A stretch of 64,000 bases of DNA, taken from an uncultured Bdellovibrionales bacterium. GTDB taxonomy: Bacteria > Bdellovibrionota > FAC87 > UBA2466. Positions 16,976-25,770 of the stretch are shown piece by piece. The notes beneath the pieces are model-generated. The model worked only from the letters and a program-made list of their open reading frames with translations, had not been told where the DNA came from and did not search any database. Made by a program: the position numbers and the translations under genes. The stretch's first letter is position 1. Each line of letters opens with the position of its first letter. The DNA is taken from the NCBI GenBank assembly GCA_937903155.1, contig CALCZU010000132.1, positions 102,564 through 166,563 on the forward strand, read 5' to 3'.

Positions 16976-17063
16976 GTCATTGCGAGCGTGCGCAGCACGC
17001 GCGGCAACCTTTGTATGCAGCGCTGGGAGGGTTGCCGCGGGTGCTACACACCCTCGCAATGAC
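16976..17063. repeat. REP-like palindrome, convergent gap
   Basis: GTCATTGCGAGCGTGCGCAG at the left end is mirrored imperfectly by CTACACACCCTCGCAATGAC at the right end, with GCAACCTTTG / GGGTTGCCGC in the centre. It occupies the gap between a plus-strand barrel gene (ends 16959) and a minus-strand gene (ends 17099). Confidence 0.9.
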
Positions 17064-17098
17064 GAAACGATATAATCGCTCCAATAACGGTGGGAATG

Positions 17099-19237
17099 TT
17101 ATTCACCAAAATCAGAGGACGAATCGCTGTAGGCGGATTCTGAGCTTTCAGAGGATTGTCTACGAGTTGAAGGTTCGCGGCGTTCCGAAGCTGGTCTTCG
17201 TTCCTCGCTCGGTCTTCTCGGTTCTGAAGTGCGGCCAGGTAAACTAGGATCTGACGTTGCGGAGAACGCGTCTTGTCTGGGCTTGAAGAAATCGGTGGTT
17301 GAAGATTCGCTTTGATCCAAGCGGCCTGGATTTCTGGCTAGATTGATGTCCCCTCGAGCGGCGTCTTCGTCGCCACTGACTCCACCAGTCGGGGGTCTAT
17401 TGGCCAAGGCTCCGGATCCGGAGTCTCCCGTTCGCGCGGAGTAGGCTACATCCTCCACGTCTGCTCGTTTTCGCGGTTGTGGAGCGATGGGTTTTCCATT
17501 CCTATCGAAAAATCTTGGGTCTAAGTTTGTGTCTTCTTTGCGACCATCGGCTCGGAGGCTGAAGGACACAGCGGATCCTGCTTTTTCGGAAGATCCCATC
17601 GACGGTGTAGGAGCTCCAGCGGCCGGATTTGCAGGGCCTACTTTTGCAAAGAAATCTGCTTGGAAGGAATTCGCTTTCGAAGGATCTTCCCCTCTGAGTT
17701 TTTCTTCAATTCCAAAATCTTCATTTCCACTTAATTGAGAATTTGAAACGCCTTTACCCATGACGATTTGTCCTTGGGGAATGGTGGGAGCTTCTCCATT
17801 CGGCCCGCCGCCTTCGCTGGCGTTGAATTCTGATCCGTCGTTATTTCCTAAGACGCCTTTTTCAGGGTGCCCCCCGGCGAGTCCTTGAGTGCTGATAAAG
17901 ATGCTACCCGGATTTGTGAGCAATCTGGCTCGAACGTTTCCAGGGATCTTCACTCCACGACGCCCATCCCCTGTAATTTCATTGGGTCCAGGGTTTTCCC
18001 CATTTGCAATAAGATAAGGAATTTTAAAAACCTTCTCGCCCTCATCAATTTTTAAAATTTTCTTTTTAACGGGCATGTAAAATTCTTTTTTCGGATTGTA
18101 TTTCCAGCGTCCGTCATTTTTGAAGGAGTTCTTTCGCATTTCGTCGCAACCCATAGGCTCCCACCCTTTGAAATCACTGCCTTCAGCTGCGAGGTTGTCT
18201 AACCAGGTCCCATAGCTCGAATAATCTGCCATGGGTTTTCCGATTCCGTTTCCTAAATTATGCATTTTGGGCGGCTCATAGTTTGGCATTCCCATTTGCG
18301 AATGGCCATTGGCTTCATGCGCGATGATTCCTCCTGTACACGTCCCTTTTCCTTCGATGGAAGGCACTGCTCCTGATCCGCTAAATTGTTTCTGGTGCTC
18401 ACCACCGCCTTGGATTTGTGCATTCACTTTGTCCCAAGTGTTAGACGACAATCCACCCCCATTCGCGGCGTGAACTTGAGCACAACCACCCACATCTTTA
18501 CTCCATATCTTTTTATCTGGAGCCACATCTTTTGTGGAATTGCACATCTCCGCATCGGTATCCTCCATCCTATCGCACGTTGAGACAGATGCTGAAGGAA
18601 CTCCTAATTTTTCTTTAATATTGCAAGCGGAAGACGCCCAATCGTTAATGGTATCAGATCGGTCTGAACCTTTTCCCGCCGGAGAGAGTGGGGGGGCTTT
18701 TCCTAAATCAACCCATCTTGGATAAACAACAAGATTTACTTGGCACTTGTGAGCCATACCGACCAATTCTTTAATCTCTTTATCCATGTCTGACTTTGAT
18801 TTTTCAGCTTGGGTGTCTACAAACAAACACATTGGGTAGAATAGTGGATGAGCGATGCTTTTGCTTCCATCTCCTTTGTCGTCCCCATGACCATTTCCGT
18901 TTCCATCGCCGTTTAGAGCGTTGGGTTTTAACGACTCCTGTCTAGGAGCATTTTCATTTCCCAGCAACATCGGGTTTTTCCCGTTCTTCGTTCCAGTGAG
19001 CTTGTCTAAGTTGCCATTTACCGAATTAATCAATCGGTCAGAAGATTTTGCAGAAGGATTGGTTTTTTTCAAAATAGAATCCGAGATTTTCACATCGAAC
19101 GAAGTTGTATCGGTACTAATATCTCGAATTTTGTGAGGGACGTTATTTTCTCGGGCAAACGAAGGCAATGGGAGAAGAGAAATAATAAAACTCGCTAAGA
19201 CATAAGCGCTGACTCTTTTTTTTACTTGAGAGTGCAT
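17099..19237 (-). CDS. Large exported protein of unknown function with HEANGH motif
   Basis: This 712-residue protein has a signal peptide (about 1-29, ending PSFA). A folded core seems to span about 125-400: it contains PLFYPMCLFVDT, QVNLVVYPRWVDLG, CxC-rich segments, and IIAHEANGHSQMGMPN near residue 308-323. HEANGH has His-to-His spacing of five, so it is not the HExxH of zincins, though it could still bind a metal. Cys residues (about ten) suggest disulfides. The C-terminal 280 residues are Gly/Pro/Asn-rich, then Arg/Ser/Glu-rich (RRPSEERRPASERREPS), and are likely disordered. It is probably periplasmic or secreted. It follows two other exported unknowns on the same strand. Function unknown. 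Confidence 0.7.
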   Translation of the reverse strand: MHSQVKKRVSAYVLASFIISLLPLPSFARENNVPHKIRDISTDTTSFDVKISDSILKKTNPSAKSSDRLINSVNGNLDKLTGTKNGKNPMLLGNENAPRQESLKPNALNGDGNGNGHGDDKGDGSKSIAHPLFYPMCLFVDTQAEKSKSDMDKEIKELVGMAHKCQVNLVVYPRWVDLGKAPPLSPAGKGSDRSDTINDWASSACNIKEKLGVPSASVSTCDRMEDTDAEMCNSTKDVAPDKKIWSKDVGGCAQVHAANGGGLSSNTWDKVNAQIQGGGEHQKQFSGSGAVPSIEGKGTCTGGIIAHEANGHSQMGMPNYEPPKMHNLGNGIGKPMADYSSYGTWLDNLAAEGSDFKGWEPMGCDEMRKNSFKNDGRWKYNPKKEFYMPVKKKILKIDEGEKVFKIPYLIANGENPGPNEITGDGRRGVKIPGNVRARLLTNPGSIFISTQGLAGGHPEKGVLGNNDGSEFNASEGGGPNGEAPTIPQGQIVMGKGVSNSQLSGNEDFGIEEKLRGEDPSKANSFQADFFAKVGPANPAAGAPTPSMGSSEKAGSAVSFSLRADGRKEDTNLDPRFFDRNGKPIAPQPRKRADVEDVAYSARTGDSGSGALANRPPTGGVSGDEDAARGDINLARNPGRLDQSESSTTDFFKPRQDAFSATSDPSLPGRTSEPRRPSEERRPASERREPSTRRQSSESSESAYSDSSSDFGE

Positions 19238-19303
19238 AAACCTTCTAAATTGTTGATCTCTTCATATTATTAGAGAGCAATCTAGAGGCCAGTTTAGGCG
19301 TGC

Positions 19304-19366
19304 GTATTCTGCGTTCGAAGCACGAGAATACTGCCTAAGCTTTAGACGATCGTCTAAAACTTAGGC
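19304..19366. promoter_or_regulatory. Two adjacent inverted repeats, one a 34-bp palindrome
   Basis: GCCTAAG-C-TTTAGACGAT and its mirror image CGTCTAAA-A-CTTAGGC (19333-19366) form a 34-bp palindrome with one mismatched pair. GTATTCT (19304-19310) and AGAATAC (19325-19331) form a second, adjacent inverted repeat. They lie between minus-strand genes ending at 19386 and starting at 19237. They could be a terminator for the first or an operator for the second. No U tract follows on the minus strand. Confidence 0.6.
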
Positions 19367-19385
19367 GAAAATAAAGAGTCATATT

Positions 19386-20720
19386 TTATTTTTTCGGAGC
19401 CAAACCATCCGGAACAACGGCTGTGTAAATTCTAGTCTTAGGCAAAACTGTTTGCCCATCTTTGTGAATAATCACTTCCCCCAAAGTAATTTCCCCTGAA
19501 TCACGAGCGTCGTATTCCTCAATTTCAACCCCAGGATATTTTGTTCTAATCTCCTGAAGAAATGCGGCTGCACGGTTAGCATATTGAGCAGACTGCCTCT
19601 TGCAAAAATAGCACGTTCCCACACGAAGTTTAAACTTTTCTCCCGACACCGCTTGCCCTGTAGCCCCTACCGTTTGAATTGCACCTGTCGTAGAAACAGT
19701 TGGTTGTTTATGCGGTCGCAAGACTCCGTCGATGGCACGGATAATCGTTCCGTCGAAAATTTGCTGTCGAGGCAGGCCGCCGCAAGTCGCACATTGGGGA
19801 GCTTTTTCCAAAAAACTATCCGCAATCACTACATCATAAGCTTTCGGCGCACTTGTTTTTGCAATATTGTCGATCATGATTGCAACACGACCATTGTTCT
19901 TACGAATCGCGTCTGCGACTTCGCCCAAGAGTCTTTTTCGGTGAGCGATTTGAACTTGTGAGTAATGAGCCGCGGCTCCTCGGACTTGAGCCTCATTCGC
20001 CTTGTCGCCGACCATTGTGGACCAAGTCTTAGGTTCTGGAGCCTCGAGTCCATCCGTAAACATGGAGTGTAAAACCTCACCAATTTTCTTTTCTTGTTCT
20101 TTGGGATCGGAAATTTTTGAAACCGCTTCGATTTCTTTGACGTAGTCGTTCACTTCTTTTGCGAGGCCTTTATCTAATTGCTCGCGACGGTCTTGAATTT
20201 TTTTATTGTACACATCGAGCGCTTTATCATCCGACCCTGGAATAACGAGTTTCACCGCAGGTTTGTCTTCGGAGGTGGGCGGCATTCCCAATTTCATCCA
20301 TGCAAGGAATTCTTTGTACGGCGATTTGTCTTTGAGATCTTCACGCGTTTGAAGATATTCCGCCAATTCTTCTAGAGTTACTTTTTCGACAGGGTTTTTA
20401 ATATCAAGGGGAACACACGGGGAACTTGTGCACGCTCTTCCATCAGAATCGATGTAACCTAAAGCATAGGCCCCAGAAGTTTTAAATAAAACTCCCTTCT
20501 CACTCGAACTTAAAAGCAAATTATTCAGTTCGTTGTCGTTCTTCCCTTTGGGTGATTTCAAAGAGGACACGGATTCTTTGAGGGGAACAATCACATACTC
20601 CACGTGTTCCGCAGGAGCCCTCTCCCCTTTTTTCGAATCAGGAGCCGCCTTGTGATCCGCTAAAACGATATGCGCAAAAAAACTCATCCCAACTAAGCTT
20701 AAAACAATTCTAGATGCCAT
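19386..20720 (-). CDS. Exported protein of unknown function with two CxxC motifs
   Basis: Translation from the ATG at 20720 (GGGGA 7 nt upstream) gives 444 residues with a signal peptide ending near IVLADHK. An in-frame start at 20810 would precede it with a non-signal-like extension. The middle is highly charged and helical (DKGLAKEVNDYVKEIEAVSK). The C-terminal third has two CxxC pairs, APQCATCGG (near 315) and VGTCYFCKR (near 375), which could bind zinc or form disulfides. I recognise no family; a zinc-bound deaminase-like fold was considered but the required His/Cys-Ala-Glu motif is absent. It lies between two other exported unknowns. Function unknown. Confidence 0.7.
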   Translation of the reverse strand: MASRIVLSLVGMSFFAHIVLADHKAAPDSKKGERAPAEHVEYVIVPLKESVSSLKSPKGKNDNELNNLLLSSSEKGVLFKTSGAYALGYIDSDGRACTSSPCVPLDIKNPVEKVTLEELAEYLQTREDLKDKSPYKEFLAWMKLGMPPTSEDKPAVKLVIPGSDDKALDVYNKKIQDRREQLDKGLAKEVNDYVKEIEAVSKISDPKEQEKKIGEVLHSMFTDGLEAPEPKTWSTMVGDKANEAQVRGAAAHYSQVQIAHRKRLLGEVADAIRKNNGRVAIMIDNIAKTSAPKAYDVVIADSFLEKAPQCATCGGLPRQQIFDGTIIRAIDGVLRPHKQPTVSTTGAIQTVGATGQAVSGEKFKLRVGTCYFCKRQSAQYANRAAAFLQEIRTKYPGVEIEEYDARDSGEITLGEVIIHKDGQTVLPKTRIYTAVVPDGLAPKK

Positions 20721-20874
20721 TGAGTATCCCCAAAAGGTTAGTGCTAAAATTCTAACACAAAACCCAATGACAACCTGAGGCATTTTACCCAAATTCCACG
20801 CCACGCTCATTTTAAGGACGCTGTGAATAGCCCCCTTGAGACATCGGGACGTAAAGTAGGCTCAGCGACCGGGA

Positions 20875-22590
20875 TCACTTTTTTTTCTCTGTTTCGGTCC
20901 AAGTCTTCCACGCATCGAGCTGTTGTTTTTCTTCTTGCGTGAGAGGATTTCTCTTTTTCGGCATTCTCTTCGCGGGATCCTGGTGATTCACCATCTCCAA
21001 AATTTTTGTGGGCGACATTTTTAAAAGGTCGTCCATTGTATGTTGATGGCAAGAAAGACAATTTTTGCTTAAAACATTATGGGCATTGGACACTACCGTT
21101 GGAACGACAGGAGGAGGAGGCGCTTGGACTTGTCCTTTTCCAACGCAATAGAAGACTTGATCAGCGCTCGTCGGTTTCCAGATATTTGCCGGAGCAGGTG
21201 TCGGCGCGGGTCCTTTTTGGACATAGCGTGTGACTAACTGAGTGCCGGTCGAAGTAATTTCTTCTTTGACCTGGATTTGCATCTCAGGACCGTTGTTTTT
21301 AAAGTTAAATTTTGTTGAGAAAGCGCCTGGATCTGCAGCTTCACTCCGGAGTCTGCCGCCATCGTGAGTGACGTCTTCTTTCACACTCGCCCACAAAGTT
21401 TTTGCAATTTCTCCTTTGTTGGCTTCAGTTAAAACTGTTGTCGGCGGTAAAACTCCGACATGCGTCTGTTGGGACCCGTCTTTGCTCGAATGAAAGAGAA
21501 TCATCGTCACAGGCACTTTATTATTTTGCGCCGTTTGGTGGACGCAATCCTGCTGAACGACCGTGTATTTCACGTTTGGATTGAGTGCAATCGCTTCCGT
21601 TTTTTCGGCAAGACTTTTATGGACTGGCAGTGCGCCGCCCTCAAAACGTTTACTCCATTTTGCAAAAGCAGTCGGCTCTGCGGCCCCAACGTTAGGTCTT
21701 CCAGGCTGTGTCGGCGTGGGAGTCGTTCCGCCATGGATGATTGGAGGCGGCTGAGTTCCCGGAATCGGTGCAGTCGGTGCGCCTGTTCCTGGCCCCGGTT
21801 GTGTAAATTGATTCGGATTAAAAAACCGAGCGTACGTATTAAAGGCACAACGTTGGTTTTCGTTTAGAGTTGAAAGGCGTTGTTGATACGAAGCAAAAAT
21901 CACTTGAGCTTTTTCTCTATCGAGTTCTCGTCCATTCACTACGAATCGGCAACCCTGCCCGATGCTGATTTGTTGATTATTGAGCAAAAAAGTTCCATTC
22001 ACCGGTTGCAGTTGACCCGGAGTACTTCCCGCTGGAGGGATAGAATTATTTCCTACACCGAAACCATTTCCGCCAAAACCTGTGCTTCCGACACCCGGAG
22101 CAAGAGGAGCTCCGCCGCCGCCGCCAATTCCAGGGGCTCCGGGAGCAAGACTGGGATCCACAATTCCTCCTTGGCCGCCTCCAAAACCCACTCCGCCCGC
22201 GCCACCAAATCCATTCCCAAATCCAGTGCCACCAAAACCTTGTTGAGATCCTAAACCATTGCCACCTCCCAAACCAGGAGCGGGCATGCCGCCGCCAAAT
22301 CCAGGATTAAATCCGTTCCCAATTTGATCGCCAAATTGTTGTGGGTTAAATCCTCCTCCACCGCAACCACCAGGACCACATCCGCCCCCTTGTGGACGAC
22401 ATCCGCCGCCTCCGCAAGGTCCATCCATCGGACGACACATTCCCCCACCACATCGGCGGCTTCCGATAATTTGTGGTCCAGGTCCGAAGAAAAATGTAGC
22501 GATGGGTCCTCGACGACCAAACAAAGCGTGTGCTTCATTCGCAGAAAAAACTGAGAAAAAACAGATCAACGTAATGATAACTTGCCTCAT
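20875..22590 (-). CDS. Gly/Cys-rich exported protein with C-terminal c-type heme site
   Basis: The 571-residue protein has a signal peptide (about 1-22, ending EAHA). Residues about 40-190 are extremely Gly-rich, first with Cys pairs (CGGGMC, CGGGGC, CGPGGC) and then with GFGG-type repeats, resembling structural or surface-adhesive proteins. A Gln/Pro-rich linker leads to a globular region (about 300-470) of unknown fold. The last 60 residues contain the heme-binding motif CLSCH (near 510) followed by RMPKKRNPLTQEEKQQLDAW, typical of small class I cytochrome c domains where the Met is the axial ligand. It could be a surface or periplasmic electron carrier. No family was recognised. Confidence 0.75.
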   Translation of the reverse strand: MRQVIITLICFFSVFSANEAHALFGRRGPIATFFFGPGPQIIGSRRCGGGMCRPMDGPCGGGGCRPQGGGCGPGGCGGGGFNPQQFGDQIGNGFNPGFGGGMPAPGLGGGNGLGSQQGFGGTGFGNGFGGAGGVGFGGGQGGIVDPSLAPGAPGIGGGGGAPLAPGVGSTGFGGNGFGVGNNSIPPAGSTPGQLQPVNGTFLLNNQQISIGQGCRFVVNGRELDREKAQVIFASYQQRLSTLNENQRCAFNTYARFFNPNQFTQPGPGTGAPTAPIPGTQPPPIIHGGTTPTPTQPGRPNVGAAEPTAFAKWSKRFEGGALPVHKSLAEKTEAIALNPNVKYTVVQQDCVHQTAQNNKVPVTMILFHSSKDGSQQTHVGVLPPTTVLTEANKGEIAKTLWASVKEDVTHDGGRLRSEAADPGAFSTKFNFKNNGPEMQIQVKEEITSTGTQLVTRYVQKGPAPTPAPANIWKPTSADQVFYCVGKGQVQAPPPPVVPTVVSNAHNVLSKNCLSCHQHTMDDLLKMSPTKILEMVNHQDPAKRMPKKRNPLTQEEKQQLDAWKTWTETEKKK

Positions 22591-22814
22591 GATGTCCCCT
22601 AATCAATAGATCGAAATTCACACAATAAGTGTGCAGGTTTAAGGCCAAAATTGTCACTGCTACCAGTATACGGAGAATGTGAAGGCACTCAGGCTGAAAT
22701 GCACTGTCTAGGTTTAGAATCCAGAATACACCCAAAATGACTTTTCACCATTGTTACAATTCTCACCTGACCAAAAGATAGTCTGTATTCTGAGAGTCAT
22801 CATTCGTTAAGAAA

Positions 22815-22895
22815 CGCGCTCTTATGCGGCGAGATTGCTTCCGTCTCCGCTAAAGCTGCGCCGGACAAGTCGTCGCTCTGCTCCTCGCAACGACT
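22815..22895. repeat. Half REP-like element, CTAAAG variant
   Basis: GCGGCGAGATTGCTTCCGTC, CCGCTAAAGCTGCGCCGGAC and AAGTCGTCGCTCTGCTCCTC match the 3' part of the element at 8109. Only half remains; the 5' arm is missing. It precedes a separate long inverted repeat. Confidence 0.75.
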
Positions 22896-22948
22896 GCTTT
22901 TTACGTAGTGACTTTGAGTAAGGTCTCGCGACGAGAAAGAACCGAGGG

Positions 22949-23079
22949 CGTGTTCGGATATCTGGATTTGAACTTTGGGCGTCTCCGCAGCGCAGATCGA
23001 ATTCTCCCGAGCGAAAGCGAGATCTCAAAAATGTTTCGCGAGGACTAGCCCAAAGTTCAAATCCAGATATCCGAACACG
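22949..23079. repeat. Perfect 32-bp inverted repeat with 67-nt spacer
   Basis: The arm 22949-22980 (CGTGTTCGGATATCTGGATT...) is an exact reverse complement of 23048-23079, with the 67-nt spacer 22981-23047 containing further short self-complementarity (AGATC near 22994 with GATCT near 23021). No gene-length frame is credible. The arms do not resemble the CATTGCGAG family. It lies between lptF (ends 23097) and a half repeat. It may be a very stable transcript end for lptF or a small non-autonomous mobile element. Confidence 0.9.
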
Positions 23080-23096
23080 ACCGCCGTCACATGCAC

Positions 23097-24233
23097 TTAT
23101 CGTAAGATGTTGGCTTGTTTTCGGTAGCAGAGGTATGCGACGCCGGCGAACAGGATGTTGGGGAGCCACACTCCGAGCCACGGGACGACCCAGCCGCTGA
23201 GTGCGAGGGCGTTGGCTCCGACGTAGGAGAGCCAGTAAATGAGGCCTACGAACAGGCAGAGGACGATGGAGCCGCTGCGGATTCCGCGCTGGCTCATGGT
23301 GCCGATGAAAAATCCGAGGCCTGCGAAAATAATGCAAGCGAATGAGAGTGAGAAACGTCGGTGCAGCTCTACTTGAAGTTGGCGATTGAGTGGTGGATCG
23401 TGGATCGTTTCTTTGAGCCGAGTTTGCAGTTGATCGTAGTTGTACGACGGAGGGCTGTACTCTCTCCACGAATCTCCGTGTCCTGCCATTTCCATATTGA
23501 TGTCGTACACATCGAATTTAATTTTTTGCTGAGGGCCTTCGAGTTCTTTTTTATCCACAAAGATCGCGCCATTGGTCAGTCGAATCGTCATCGCGGCTTT
23601 TTCGAGATCGGTTTTGATGAGGCCTGCCTCGGTTGTGATCACTAGAGGGTGTTGTTCTTCTCTTTCGTCGAAAATAAAAACTCGTTTCATTTCGTTTTTG
23701 AGCGGGACGATTTGTTCGGTAAATAAAACTAGGCCTTTTCCTCCGAAACCCTCGTGGAAGACTCCGGGCTTTAAACTTGCCATTGCTCGCTCACTCGAGA
23801 GTTTTGTGATCAAAAGCTCGAAGGATCGATTGCCTTGCGGAACTGTGTATAGCGATGTGTACGTGCAAAATGTCGTCACGCAAGCCGCAAAAACTAAGAG
23901 CGGCGAAAAAACTTGTAGAATGCTCATCCCTGTCGCTTGGAGTGCGATCATTTCCCCTTCGGAGTTCGCTCTCGAAATTCCTAGGAGAACCGCGAATAGA
24001 AATGCGATCGGAACGGCAATTGGCAAAAACGAAAGCATGAGGAAGACTGAAAGTTTGATCACGTCTTTCATGCCGACCTGTTGCACGACGATGAACTCGG
24101 AGAGGCGGATCGCCTGGAGCATGAGCATGATCAGCAAAAAAATCGTTGTGCCCATCAGGAAACCGAAAAACACTTCGACAATCACGTATTTGCTGAGATA
24201 CCAGGAGAACCATTTCGTTTTTGTCTGAATCAT
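23097..24233 (-). CDS. lptF: LptF/LptG-family lipopolysaccharide transport permease
   Basis: LptF and LptG form the inner-membrane channel that, with LptB, lifts lipopolysaccharide towards the outer membrane. This 378-residue protein has the family layout: two or three transmembrane segments (starting YLSKYVIVEVFFGFLMGT), the SEGEMIALQATGMS coupling helix near 93-106, a periplasmic beta-jellyroll (about 130-270), and three C-terminal segments. The call between LptF and LptG rests on overall pattern, so the symbol is tentative; no partner gene is in this window. It ends next to the 32-bp inverted repeat. Confidence 0.88.
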   Translation of the reverse strand: MIQTKTKWFSWYLSKYVIVEVFFGFLMGTTIFLLIMLMLQAIRLSEFIVVQQVGMKDVIKLSVFLMLSFLPIAVPIAFLFAVLLGISRANSEGEMIALQATGMSILQVFSPLLVFAACVTTFCTYTSLYTVPQGNRSFELLITKLSSERAMASLKPGVFHEGFGGKGLVLFTEQIVPLKNEMKRVFIFDEREEQHPLVITTEAGLIKTDLEKAAMTIRLTNGAIFVDKKELEGPQQKIKFDVYDINMEMAGHGDSWREYSPPSYNYDQLQTRLKETIHDPPLNRQLQVELHRRFSLSFACIIFAGLGFFIGTMSQRGIRSGSIVLCLFVGLIYWLSYVGANALALSGWVVPWLGVWLPNILFAGVAYLCYRKQANILR

Positions 24234-24300
24234 TCGAATCCAGATTATACCCTATCGGCGGCGACCTCAAGGAAGTCTTACGTCTTTACGAAATGCTCCT

Positions 24301-24349
24301 TTGTTATCGGCGAGATTGCTTCGTCGGCTTCGCCTCCTCGCAACGACGG
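24301..24349. repeat. Half REP-like element in the lptF / rarA divergent gap
   Basis: TTGTTATCGGCGAGATTGCT followed by TCGTCGGCTTCGCCTCCTCG matches the loop and 3' arm of the full element at 15881; the 5' arm is absent. It lies between the divergent starts of lptF and rarA. Confidence 0.75.
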
Positions 24350-24415
24350 GCGTTTCGACGGCTGCTGTTTGGCGTCGCTTGATGGAGTGAGGAGTTTGGG
24401 TGTAAGTATGCGCGT

Positions 24416-25702
24416 ATGGAAATGTTCGAAGAGACTTTATTTTCGGGAGTGGAGAAAGAGGCTGCGGCGTCCCAGAGTCCGCTGGCTCAGAGGATGAGAC
24501 CGAAGTCTTTAGATTCGGTTGTCGGGCAATCACACTTTTTAAATTCTCGTTTTAAAAAAGTTCTCGAGTCGGATAAATGGACCGGATTGATTTTTTGGGG
24601 ACCTCCCGGAACGGGGAAGACCACTCTCGCAAATGTCATCGCCGAGATGACTCAAAGACCTTTTGTCACTTTGTCGGCCGTCAATACCGGCGTCAAAGAA
24701 ATTAAAGAAATTTTAGAGGCTTCGAAAAAAGCGTACCGGTCAGGAAAACCTGCTTGGATTCTCTTCTTAGATGAAGTTCACCGTTTAAATAAAGCACAAC
24801 AGGATGTGCTTTTGCCTTTCCTTGAAGAAGGCAGCATCCGCTTTATTGGGGCGACCACCGAAAATCCTTCTTTTGAGATTAATAATGCGATCGCATCGCG
24901 TTCGATTATTTTTAATTTTAAACAACTTTCTGAACAAGAAATTCTGACCGTGGTCAAAAGAGCCGCGACTCCGAATATCGAAGACGATGTTTTAGAAAGA
25001 ATTTCTCAGGTCGCTTTAGGCGATGCAAGACGCGCGCTCACACTTTTGGAACATGTTTCGCTATCAGCCGTCGGCAAAGAAAAAATTTCTTTAAAAGACT
25101 TCGAAGAGCTGACGAAAGGCCAGGGGCTTTATTACGACAAAAAGTCTGAGGCCCACTACGATACGATTTCGGCATTTATCAAAAGTGTTCGGGGGAGCGA
25201 TCCCGATGCGGCGGTTTATTATTTAGCCAGAATGCTTGAGGGAGGAGAGGATCCGCTTTTCATTGCAAGACGACTGATTATTTTGGCCTCTGAAGATATT
25301 GGAAATGCAAATCCCGCCGCAATGATGATCGCGTCGAGTTGTTTTCAATCGGTGCATGTCATCGGAATGCCCGAAGCGCGAATTATTTTGTCACAAGCGA
25401 CGACGTATCTTGCCTGTTCTGAGAAAAGTAATCGTGCTTATGTCGCAATTAACGAAGCGATGGATCTCGTTTCGAAGACGGGGAATCTCGAAATTCCTTA
25501 CTCGATTCGAAATGCTCCGACGACCATGATGAAAGAGTGGGGTTACGGAAAAGATTACGATTATCCCCATCAACACGATTCTGGTTGGGTCAAAAAACAG
25601 TACCTTCCGGATAAGATCAAAGACACGCGGTTTTACAAACCTTCCCACCACGGGAGTGAGAAGAAATTTCAGGAGTTTTTAAAGCAACGTGGGAAAGAAT
25701 AG
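24416..25702 (+). CDS. rarA: Replication-associated recombination protein RarA (MgsA)
   Basis: RarA is a AAA+ ATPase that acts at stalled replication forks, related to clamp loader subunits. The 428-residue protein has Walker A GPPGTGKTT near residue 62, Walker B LFLDEVHRL near 118, sensor GATTENPSF near 143, the Arg finger region ASRSIIF, and the characteristic RarA C-domain with DPDAAVYYLARMLEGGEDP and tetramerisation helices. Length and motif order match the family. It is bounded by divergent lptF and a convergent palindrome. Confidence 0.96.
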   Translation: MEMFEETLFSGVEKEAAASQSPLAQRMRPKSLDSVVGQSHFLNSRFKKVLESDKWTGLIFWGPPGTGKTTLANVIAEMTQRPFVTLSAVNTGVKEIKEILEASKKAYRSGKPAWILFLDEVHRLNKAQQDVLLPFLEEGSIRFIGATTENPSFEINNAIASRSIIFNFKQLSEQEILTVVKRAATPNIEDDVLERISQVALGDARRALTLLEHVSLSAVGKEKISLKDFEELTKGQGLYYDKKSEAHYDTISAFIKSVRGSDPDAAVYYLARMLEGGEDPLFIARRLIILASEDIGNANPAAMMIASSCFQSVHVIGMPEARIILSQATTYLACSEKSNRAYVAINEAMDLVSKTGNLEIPYSIRNAPTTMMKEWGYGKDYDYPHQHDSGWVKKQYLPDKIKDTRFYKPSHHGSEKKFQEFLKQRGKE

Positions 25703-25726
25703 TTTCGCTTTTGTTCCCACAACGCC

Positions 25727-25761
25727 GTCATTGCGAGGGTGCCTAGCACCCTCGCAATGAC
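25727..25761. repeat. Minimal REP-like hairpin, convergent gap
   Basis: GTCATTGCGAGGGTGC, 3-nt loop CTA, then the exact reverse complement: a perfect 16-bp stem with nothing extra. It sits between the convergent ends of rarA and a beta-barrel gene. This is the shortest intact form of the family. Confidence 0.92.
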
Positions 25762-25770
25762 GGGGAAGCA

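Noticed and set aside
18000..18400. HEANGH as a zinc-protease active site
   Set aside because: Zincins require HExxH with three residues between the His residues; here the spacing is one longer and no downstream Met-turn or third ligand is obvious. The call is kept as unknown.
20807..21061. Small open frame of 84 codons near the end of the Gly-rich protein gene
   Set aside because: It overlaps the Gly-rich gene in another frame with no start signals; it is treated as a shadow.
23048..23079. tRNA T-loop (GTTCAAATCC) in the inverted repeat
   Set aside because: The flanking bases cannot form a T stem and no anticodon or acceptor arm is present; the match is the inverted repeat itself.
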